In this document: piece after piece, positions 56,712 to 64,000 of the stretch
How the letters are laid out: each line of letters begins with the position of its first letter
Position numbering within the stretch: the first letter of the stretch is position 1
DNA from: Parietichytrium sp. I65-24A
Taxonomy: Eukaryota; Sar; Bigyra; Thraustochytrida; Thraustochytriidae
Assembly (NCBI GenBank): GCA_012862575.1
Contig: BLSF01000064.1
Location: 1 to 64,000, forward strand
Length of the DNA stretch: 64,000 nt
Reading direction: 5' to 3'
Notes under the pieces: generated by a model
Told to the model about the DNA's origin: nothing
Seen by the model: the letters and a program-made list of their open reading frames with translations, nothing else
The model's database searches: none
Program-made: the position numbers and the translations under genes

Positions 56712-58553
56712 TCAGTCGACCCTCCGCTTTTTCGAAGGCTTGGGACGGAGCGAAGGGTCAATCTCGCTTTCTGAGAGATTTCTGACCGAAAAAAGTCTTG
56801 CGGCACGTTGAGACGGCGTTCCTCCGCATTTCAGCCCACGGCGAGACAGTTCTGCTTTCAAACGATCTGCGCCAAGCATTTCCAAAGCCTCCACTGACTC
56901 AAATGAAGTTAAATCGAGACTACTACCCTCCACATCACAAATATCTGCCTTTTTCAATTCTTCGCTACTCGCAGCAATTTCTGCGGCAGGCTTCACATTT
57001 TGGAGCTCTTCCTTGCCCTTCACTGATAAAACGAGGCCACCTTGCCCGCAAAACCCAGAGCACGCGGAGATCCCATCTTCGCTGTGCAGAGCCGGCAACG
57101 TAGGGAACCTAAAGTCCCGCTCACCAAGATTAAGTCTCACCAGCTCTCCTTCCTCGATTGAAACTGATGGAAACGCAAATACCGACGATGAGCTTTCTTG
57201 ACTGCCCTCGTCGAATAGAGGAATAGAAGAGCCGTTGTACTGCTCCAACAGGATTGGGCAGCCTTCGATGAAAAACTCGATCGTGCGGCGCTTTAAGTTC
57301 ACGCGGCAGCCAACAACGACTTCGGACCCTAGAGACACTCCTGTGGGGAGCTTTACTTGGATATCAGCACCATGGCGGAAAATTTTTTGGCGGAACGGGT
57401 CGATTGCCCAGGAACCGATCGAATCGCCGACACCGTCATTGGTTTCTTCCTTGGGTTGAAACGCTGGGGTCGCAATACCTACCTGCACTGCGCCGCGTCG
57501 TGTCTCCAACTTGTCCGGGCTGGATAAGATCTCAGCTTCAAAGTACCAACACCCTTCGCTGACAGCAACCGTAGGGACTATTGCAGTAGCAAACGCGCTA
57601 CGGCCTTCGATCTCTCCGGTATCTCCAACTCCAATATCCCCAGAAACGCACCGAATATACCTCTCTTCTGTGTCGTCCTCAAGCGCAGAAGTCGCATCGG
57701 CACTGTCGCTCTGTTGTGCCTGCAGCGCCAAGAGTTTGGAGCGCTCAAGCCCTTCTGCAATCGATTCGTCAAGGCTTTTTTGAACTTCGCGCAACTGTGT
57801 ATTGTACTCACTCATCGTTGCAAGCTCTTTGCGCTTGGACTCGTCTCGCTTCTCCTCGGCAAGTTTTTTCTTCCCTTCCGGAGCCAACTCAGAATACCCG
57901 TGAGCATAGCGGCAATGCTTGCCACGCGGGCAGCCCCACCACGGAGGCGCGCCTTCAGGAACTTTGCTGCTATCCTTGTGGGTGCGCTCCCAGTCGATAC
58001 ACAAATACAGCTTTGGAGGAGTAAACCTCTTCTTCTTCGACTTTGCTCCTGCAGCCCATTCAGGCACCGCGAGGAACCAGTTGTGAATCCCTGAATCTGT
58101 GTTGACCATGCGCGATTGCTTAGGGTCCCAATTCTTCCCAACGTCTGCCGCCTGCTCGCGATCGGACCGCTCTTCCCGCCACACCCGAAGCCGGATCTCA
58201 TTGTTTACATGCCGAAGCCGCCGACCATTCAGGTCCCTACATGCGCCAAAGTTCGTCGTATTCTTCCCACCCTTGTGCGCCGACGCTCTCAGCGCCGCCC
58301 CAAACCCTCCTTTTCCTCCGCGAAGGCCCCCATCGCTCAGCGCCAACTTTACTATCGCGCCAGGTTTCAACAGCTTTGTACATTCTGCGCCAGAAAACCG
58401 CTCTCCATCAACACGATCCACGACCAGCGTCCCAGCCGGGAAACCAAGTTTATCACTGACAAACGAAACAACGTCTTGCGAACAAACGCCGCTGCGATCG
58501 GAGCCATCCACGCACAACGATCTGCCTGCAAAGTACGCTATCACTTGCGCCAT
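56712..58553 (-). CDS. SDE2: SDE2-like splicing/genome-stability factor with CCCH and SPRY modules
   Basis: A 613-residue protein. Residues 1-80 form a ubiquitin-like fold ending G79-G80, followed by K81-G82-G83 in LRGGKGGFGAALRA, the conserved SDE2 processing site where a deubiquitinase releases the C-terminal part as a spliceosome-associated protein starting with Lys. Next come NTTNFGACRDLNGRRLRHVN, the core SDE2 signature, and a CCCH-type zinc finger (WWGCPRGKHCRYAHG, with an upstream Cys185). A coiled helix follows. About residues 330-490 form a SPRY domain (EGCWYFEAEILSS, GDSIGSWAIDPF, NLKRRTIEFFIEG). The C-terminal SAP-like domain (ALEMLGADRLKAELSRRGLK, then CGGTPSQRAARLF) is the SDE2-SAP type. 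CCCH plus SPRY within SDE2 is the unusual part. Start ATG 58553. Confidence 0.9.
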   Translation of the reverse strand: MAQVIAYFAGRSLCVDGSDRSGVCSQDVVSFVSDKLGFPAGTLVVDRVDGERFSGAECTKLLKPGAIVKLALSDGGLRGGKGGFGAALRASAHKGGKNTTNFGACRDLNGRRLRHVNNEIRLRVWREERSDREQAADVGKNWDPKQSRMVNTDSGIHNWFLAVPEWAAGAKSKKKRFTPPKLYLCIDWERTHKDSSKVPEGAPPWWGCPRGKHCRYAHGYSELAPEGKKKLAEEKRDESKRKELATMSEYNTQLREVQKSLDESIAEGLERSKLLALQAQQSDSADATSALEDDTEERYIRCVSGDIGVGDTGEIEGRSAFATAIVPTVAVSEGCWYFEAEILSSPDKLETRRGAVQVGIATPAFQPKEETNDGVGDSIGSWAIDPFRQKIFRHGADIQVKLPTGVSLGSEVVVGCRVNLKRRTIEFFIEGCPILLEQYNGSSIPLFDEGSQESSSSVFAFPSVSIEEGELVRLNLGERDFRFPTLPALHSEDGISACSGFCGQGGLVLSVKGKEELQNVKPAAEIAASSEELKKADICDVEGSSLDLTSFESVEALEMLGADRLKAELSRRGLKCGGTPSQRAARLFSVRNLSESEIDPSLRPKPSKKRRVD

Positions 58554-59282
58554 TGTCCCACGCCTAAGATATCACCACCAAGTCCAAGTCCACCAAGTCC
58601 ACCAAGTCCACCAAGACCGCAAAGGTCGTTCAATCCTGTTCAATTTACCGCAGCAAAGAGAGGCTATCCGCGAGGCTAATGGAAAGCTAAACCTTCTTAC
58701 TCACCGCAATAACATCCGCTTTTAAGGTCCGCGCGGACACTTTCCAGAATGCAGAAAGTACGTCCACGCTAGCGCACTACCTAACCAGCACGTACCACTC
58801 ACTCTCCACAGAGGAAGTCTTACCGGCCATTTATACTCAAAAGCTAACAGTCCCTTGAAAAGGTGAGACCATCTCACTCTTGGTAATCAATACTTCACTA
58901 CGCGTTTCAGGCGAATCTACATTAACACTGCACGATATCCGCTCGTCGTCATCTACTCTCTCGAGTAAGACTCTCCATAACACCAACTTCCTTGCAACCT
59001 ACACCAACCTACTTTATCTTTCTCTCCTCTCTCCCAGAACGTCTTGTGAGAGAGAGACACAAGCGAACACAAACTCAGCACATCAGAGCACCGAGTACTG
59101 AGTACCCCTACGCGGACCCTTAGCCGCTCCGCTATCCCCACACACACATACACAATCACAAACACAAACACAGTCACACAAACACAAACGCAAAACGCAC
59201 ACCCTCAGGTGAGGAGTACGCGGGCTGGATCCATCCATCCATCCCATCCCTGTGCAAGAGAGAGAAAGAGAGAGAGAGAGAG
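58554..59282. other. divergent promoter with three microsatellites
   Basis: Holds a CCACCAAGT tandem array (58574-58616, about four copies), a CA-rich array (59139-59202) and a GA run (59257-59282) that ends at the start codon of the peroxidase gene. No coding frame is supported. Confidence 0.6.
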
Positions 59283-60723
59283 ATGTGCGCGAGCAGGTTG
59301 GCTGTACGCGGCGCGCGCGTGGCCGTCCAGCGTACGTGGGTCAGGAGGTACTCGGAGCGTAGCATGTCGGGTAAGCAGGTCGTGGAGGAGATCTTGGCCG
59401 CGGAAACGAATATGAATACGAAGACGAAGACAAAGACAGCAGCGGATAGCAGTGCGGGCTGGGGCGTCGTATTGGCCGCGGCTCTGGCCTCGTCCGGGTT
59501 GTACGGAGTAGGCAAATTGGCGGCGGATGGCGGCTGGCGTGAAATGGTGCCGGACGAGGCAGGCGCGAGGATTGTCGAGAGGATGCATGCTGCGGAAGCG
59601 GTCTTGATGGAGTTGGTGTCGTCCATTACGGGCGCGGCGTCTATGGATAATAAGAAAGGACAGGAAGCGGCCGGAGCGTCATCGCATGGCACGCTTCCGC
59701 CTGACTGCTCGCCGCAAAGCGCGGTGGTGTCGCCCCTGAAGGCGAATGGACTGTTCCTCACTATTCATCTGGAGAAACGCGCAGACCTGGCAAGCTGTGC
59801 AGCCGCAGTCTCTCACTCGGTTCTGGAGTATCTCCGGAGTGCCCAGAACGATGCCACAATCGCGGTGGGATTCAGCGAGCGAACAGTGGGGCGCCGTTCA
59901 TGCACATATTCCTGCCGGAATTCCCCTTCACCCATTCGATTACAAAACTCGCAAAGGCAGCTCTGGGGAGCTCCCATCCACTGGTGGCGATATTTTCATC
60001 CACATGAAGAGTGACGGGCGTGGAGAGTGTTTTGCGGTCGCTCAGCGTGTGCTGGAGAGCATTCCTGTGGACGCCATATTCGATGCCGAGGACGTGTACG
60101 GCTTTCGCTATAAGAACGACCACGACCTCTTCGGCTACAAACTCCGGGGGACGTCGCACGATACAATCAAGGATCGCGTTGAGAACGCGGTGATCCCCAC
60201 GACGGGAGGCAGCTATGCACTGTTGCAACAGTGGCGCCACCGTATCTACGCCTTCAAAAATCTCAGCGAGGAGGACCAGGACGCGGTGATAGGGAAGACC
60301 AAAGTTGGCAAGTATCTTGGAGGACATGCTGTGGACTTGGACAGCGAACCTGACAAGCTCGCATACGCTATCGATGACGGCCTCCCAGCGAATTCGCACG
60401 TTGCACGTATGATCAACGTCGACCCTCAGGGCAAGCGCCTCAGCGTCGTTCGTCAAAGTATGCCGTTCGGAAACCTCGCGCCCGGGCCCGTCGGAAAGGA
60501 TAACATTCACGAGCCTGGCCTCATGTTTCTCGGCTACAGTAACGACCCACTTATCTTATCAATTATGTGTGATCGAATGGTCGGTGCACCTGTCAATGAG
60601 CGGAAGGCTCCAAGTGGGAACGCGGATAGCCTAATGAAATACAGCCAATGCTTGCGGGGACAGATGTTCTATATTCCATCCGCAAACCAGCTCGCTTCTT
60701 TGGCCGGCCTGTATCAGAAATGA
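59283..60723 (+). CDS. DyP-type heme peroxidase, membrane-anchored, with one frame break
   Basis: The N-terminus is Arg-rich and acid-free (RLAVRGARVAVQRTWVRRY), a mitochondrial-type presequence, followed by a hydrophobic segment (WGVVLAAALASSGLYGVG, about 60-77) and a linker. The peroxidase domain begins at about 155 (NGLFLTIHLEKRADLASC) and contains GFSE at 196-199. The frame then changes once within about 59871-59890. The downstream frame gives AVHAHIPAGIPLHPF, the GGDIFIH strand, GGSYALLQQWRHRIYAF, QDAVIGKTKVGKYL, SHVARMINVD with the proximal heme His, VVRQSMPFG, and PGLMFLGYSNDP. These are the DyP landmarks. The GxxDG motif holding the distal Asp is replaced by FGYKLRGT. A single-base indel, real or from assembly, explains the break, since about 270 residues after it are intact. 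The start lies against a GA run. Confidence 0.72.
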
Positions 60724-61202
60724 TCTCTGTAATGCCAACATTAGAGATACGTGACATGCACTTTCCCGCGGCGCCTGTTCAGCATGCTTATGTTCTTCAA
60801 TCTTGAACCATCTTCTTGTCGTAGTATTTTCTACAACTACATTGCCTCCCATTATTCTCTCTCGCGGCAATGCGGTTGCCATCACTTCCTGGTCCCGCCC
60901 CCCGAGCATGGCGAGTCGCGGCCTTTTCCTATTGCGAAAGTGCGCAACGGGTACGAGAAGTTATTCTCTACTTTGTACCCCTTTCGACCTTTGCCATGTG
61001 GAACGCTTGGAAAACTATAAATAAAGCACACTACGTGAAGGGGGAGAAATTTGACATGTGAAATTGCAATTACTCGCTTCTTTTGTTCATGATGAGTTTG
61101 AGAGCTCTTGCTGGGCGATGGGCTGAGCTAGCTTTTTATCTCAAAATCAGTCTTTAAAAAATAGATTTGAAACACAAAACATAGAATAAAAACACGAGAA
61201 TT
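60724..61202. other. intergenic between convergent genes
   Basis: About 480 bp, AT-rich near 61140-61200. No gene supported. Confidence 0.5.
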
Positions 61203-64000
61203 TCAACCAAGCTTGTAGGTATCGTCTTCACTTTCATCAGGAGATTCTGAAACATCGTCCTGGGAACCTGAATCGGACAGGTCACCACCGAGCTCGGTCT
61301 CATCGCCATGTATTTGCTCCTTAATGAGCTGCAGTTGCTCCTTGGTGAGCACTTTTGTTGCCCCTTCCAAAAGCTTCGCGCTGGGGCCTTTGCCGACTGG
61401 CCACGGCGGGTGCGATGCGCGGGGCTGCAGTGCGGTCCGGTACACAACAGCCAACGAGACTGCTTCTCCGTCACTTAAATCTCCTTCGGAGACGTCGATC
61501 TCACCTTCAGAAAGCGAGCGGCTTGCTCCAGATGAGCCAGACTCTCCCGATTCATCGTCACTATCAGACCAATCCAGAAGCGTAGTGGTGAAAGCCGAAA
61601 CAGGCTGCGGAGCTCTTTCTTCGGGGACAATAGGCTTTGCGAATAAAGTTTTTACTCCAACACTTCCGCTCTCGGAGCCAGCCGAGGTGTCTGCGAATTG
61701 CTTTTGAATCGGACGAATGGAATCTGACATTTCCTTGCCTTCCACCACCCCGTCTTGCTCGAGTTTCTCAAGAAACATAGAGTCTTCTAGCTGCACATCG
61801 TCATCGTTCATCTCCGCCGACTTTGACTCTGCGGGATGCTTCGCTTCTGCCTCGGACAAGTACTCTTGCTTGGACTCAAAGTCGCCCCCGTCGCCATCGG
61901 CGTCATCCTCCTCCTCCTCCTCCTCCTCCACTTCATGATGCACTGGATGCTCTTCTTTGGTCTCCTCATCTACTGGAGCTCTTGCTGCAGCGTCTTTTTG
62001 GGTAATTGCTTCCGTTGATTCAACTTCAGAACCAACCTGTGCATCCGTTTGAGTGCTGAGAGTGACCCTGTCGCGAGGAGCCTGTTGAAATTGCGCCTGA
62101 ACCGTCGCGACGCTAGCAATAGAGTCTTTCATTAGCTCGTTGATCTTCTCAAGCGCAACGGAGAAAGTCTGCTCTTGCATAGATGCGATTTTCTCGATCA
62201 TAAGTCCCATTTGGGCCGTGCGAGCTTCTTCGAGTTGCAGAATTTGCGCCCCTCTCTCTGTCATAGCCTGCTGCAAGGCTCCCAGATCCCTCTCTCGCGC
62301 ACCGAGATGTTCAACGATAATTTGTCGCTCACGCGCAATTGATTTCTCCACAATCTCACTCTGCCGTCGATCGATGGTTTCCTCCAAAGCTTTGAGTTGC
62401 GCTTCCCTATGGTGTAAACTACGTTCGATTGATTCAGCTGCCAGACGAGATGACAAAGCGCTTGAAGCTGCAAGTTGCAAGGTGCGCTGCTCGGACTGAT
62501 CCTCTTTTCCAGTCGTTTCGTTAATTTCTGGCTTGTCGTCTGATGACGGAACTTCTCCTGGCAGTGGCTCGTTGCTGTCTAATCTAAACTTATCCAGGTA
62601 AAATGCGGTCACAAGCTGCAAGATATTATCATCCGACCATGATCCATCGTTGCTCTCCGCAAACGCATCTGCGCCGGCGCTGGAACACCCATTTTTTGAC
62701 GATATCACATCCTGTAAAACGTCGCGGGCCGAATCCAGTATCAAATCTTTGTCGACGACTTCCCCTTGATCAACAAACCATTGCACGATTCCACCATCTA
62801 AAACACCCGATGAAATCGATGCTTCTGGGTTTGCTTCTGCCAAGCCCAGGTTTTGGATCTCTTTATTCTGGTCTCGCACGAGGATTTCAGCCATAACTGC
62901 GCTCGATATATAGTCTACCACATCATCATAACCACTCACGGGCTGATCTCTTTTCGGAAGCGCGCTAATCGTCGGTACGTGTGCGTCCAAAAGTGAGTCG
63001 ATTTCAGTCTTAACTCCTTTCCCTTCGTTTCCACGGAAATCGATCACGTGCTCGGGCTCCACCACACCAGGCGATTGCACGTCTCCTTCGCGTTTGGCCT
63101 TCGAATTTATAGTCTTTTGTACTAATCTCAAACTTGACAAGGCTTGTTTTACTACTCTCACAGCAGTCACCTCCCCTCGCAGCCCAGCAAGGTCCTTTCC
63201 TTTAAGCTGGGTGAAAATGCTATCTGCTGCGTTATCGACGAGAACCCTAAGTCTTACCGAATCCTTGTAAACGTCATCCGTCGACAAAACGCAATCTTCG
63301 GTACTCGAGTCCGCGAGTACAGCTTGTAGAAATGCCAGTGAAAATCCTGTGATAGTGTCGACATTTATTATTTTCTTCGCAACTTCCCGCGATAACTCGC
63401 TGCCATCGACTGTAGGTCCTGCCGCCTGCTGCAAGAGTGTAATCAGCCTCTCTTGCGCCTCAGCGCTCAAGTCGGGCACCTCTAATTTGCAAACTTCGCT
63501 TGCATGGGCAAATTTCTCGCGGGAGTAGTGCCCGGCGGCTTGGGTGGCATAGCCAGCATCCCCATGCAGTCTCTCGTAAACTGTATGAGCGAATTCGCAG
63601 AGAGTTCCAATCGTAGCTCGAATCGCCGCCTGCTCGGATCCCGAACAAGCACGACCTTTGCGCGCATAAAACTCGCATATTTCGTTTTCTAGCTCTGCGA
63701 GCTCAAGGTGACTCGACTTGCCAGGCGATACCTCACTGATTGCAAGACCTTGAATTGCACTCAGCTCAATAGCATTTGGTTGCTTGCCAACAGAAGCCAC
63801 GAAAGCACTCTCGGAGGCCGCAAATGCAGTTGAGCATTTTTTCGCAAATGGTGCAGATGGCATTGAAACAAAAACAGCTTTTGCAGCCTGAACGGCATGT
63901 CCCAGCCCCGCTTGCCAAGATGGCTTTGTACATGCTTCCACCCCACTTTGGTGAAAAGCCACCAGCAAGGCGGACTTGAATCGCTCATCCGGGGGTCGTC
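61203..64000 (-). CDS. large acidic coiled-coil protein, 5' end beyond the window
   Basis: The frame is open from the right edge and lacks an ATG near it, so the N-terminus lies outside; at least 930 residues are present. The N-terminal half is helical with no recognised enzyme motif. A segment SGYDDVVDYISSAVMAEILV is followed by VDKDLILDSARDVLQDVI. About 510-630 is a coiled coil (REAQLKALEETIDRRQSEIV). Then comes an acidic region with a polyglutamate run (CTC repeat, 61905-61930) and a C-terminus with LLDWSDSDDESG and SLSEGEIDVSEGDLSDGE. SEGE-type motifs and this order recall the ciliary protein TALPID3 (KIAA0586), but the resemblance is weak. It may be a basal-body or scaffold protein. Confidence 0.6.
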   Translation of the reverse strand, partial: RPPDERFKSALLVAFHQSGVEACTKPSWQAGLGHAVQAAKAVFVSMPSAPFAKKCSTAFAASESAFVASVGKQPNAIELSAIQGLAISEVSPGKSSHLELAELENEICEFYARKGRACSGSEQAAIRATIGTLCEFAHTVYERLHGDAGYATQAAGHYSREKFAHASEVCKLEVPDLSAEAQERLITLLQQAAGPTVDGSELSREVAKKIINVDTITGFSLAFLQAVLADSSTEDCVLSTDDVYKDSVRLRVLVDNAADSIFTQLKGKDLAGLRGEVTAVRVVKQALSSLRLVQKTINSKAKREGDVQSPGVVEPEHVIDFRGNEGKGVKTEIDSLLDAHVPTISALPKRDQPVSGYDDVVDYISSAVMAEILVRDQNKEIQNLGLAEANPEASISSGVLDGGIVQWFVDQGEVVDKDLILDSARDVLQDVISSKNGCSSAGADAFAESNDGSWSDDNILQLVTAFYLDKFRLDSNEPLPGEVPSSDDKPEINETTGKEDQSEQRTLQLAASSALSSRLAAESIERSLHHREAQLKALEETIDRRQSEIVEKSIARERQIIVEHLGARERDLGALQQAMTERGAQILQLEEARTAQMGLMIEKIASMQEQTFSVALEKINELMKDSIASVATVQAQFQQAPRDRVTLSTQTDAQVGSEVESTEAITQKDAAARAPVDEETKEEHPVHHEVEEEEEEEDDADGDGGDFESKQEYLSEAEAKHPAESKSAEMNDDDVQLEDSMFLEKLEQDGVVEGKEMSDSIRPIQKQFADTSAGSESGSVGVKTLFAKPIVPEERAPQPVSAFTTTLLDWSDSDDESGESGSSGASRSLSEGEIDVSEGDLSDGEAVSLAVVYRTALQPRASHPPWPVGKGPSAKLLEGATKVLTKEQLQLIKEQIHGDETELGGDLSDSGSQDDVSESPDESEDDTYKLG

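Noticed and set aside
1-64000. Transposons, retroelements or viral genes
   Set aside because: Looked for transposase, reverse transcriptase, integrase and capsid motifs in all long frames and saw none.

Overview
The window is nuclear DNA of a protist-like eukaryote with compact, nearly intron-free genes. It encodes a GRASP Golgi protein, alpha-SNAP, a FAN-type BEACH protein, the COMPASS subunit RBBP5, an SDE2-like protein, kinesins and a centriolar MDM1-like protein, plus 5S rRNA genes with upstream TATA-like boxes. Only one gene, fumarylacetoacetase, shows clear spliceosomal introns (90 and 60 nt). Gene content, low intron load and the centriole or flagellum proteins suggest a stramenopile, perhaps a labyrinthulomycete (thraustochytrid-like). 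That placement is an inference. I saw no transposase, reverse transcriptase, viral gene or CRISPR array.

Layout. 1-8.2 kb: SVOP-like MFS transporter (left end may be cut), GRASP, fumarylacetoacetase, and an MDM1-like microtubule protein on the minus strand. 8.2-12.6 kb: gene-poor, with a degenerate tandem repeat around an assembly gap (10245-10611). 12.6-25.3 kb: TRIC-like membrane protein, two divergently transcribed kinesins (one with a very long repetitive coiled coil and a PH-like tail), and a basic polyQ protein resembling UPF3. 25.3-33.3 kb: a GPI-anchored surface protein, a tandem duplication of a sulfatase promoter and signal peptide, the sulfatase, and RBBP5. 33.8-42.3 kb: MORN-repeat protein, alpha-SNAP and a FAN-like GRAM/BEACH/WD40 protein. 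42.4-43.5 kb: three 5S rRNA copies, one inverted relative to the other two, around a second gap (42551-42939). 45.5-51.7 kb: two tandem paralogues of an unrecognised polytopic membrane protein, then a second MFS transporter. 51.7-64 kb: a 263-residue orphan, a SAP/RCC1/zinc-finger protein, a small tail-anchored protein, SDE2 with added CCCH and SPRY modules, a DyP-type peroxidase with a frame break, and a large acidic coiled-coil protein cut by the right edge.

Connections. Several genes serve the endomembrane system (GRASP, alpha-SNAP, FAN, TRIC-like, transporters) or the microtubule/centriole system (two kinesins, MDM1-like, possibly the right-edge protein). There is no operon-like logic. 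Many neighbours are convergent with very short or overlapping 3' ends, so antisense transcript overlap is likely. A recurrent regulatory-looking feature is a purine-rich GA microsatellite on the sense strand just upstream of several start codons.

Coordinates were read by eye and all homology calls come from remembered family motifs; no database search was run.
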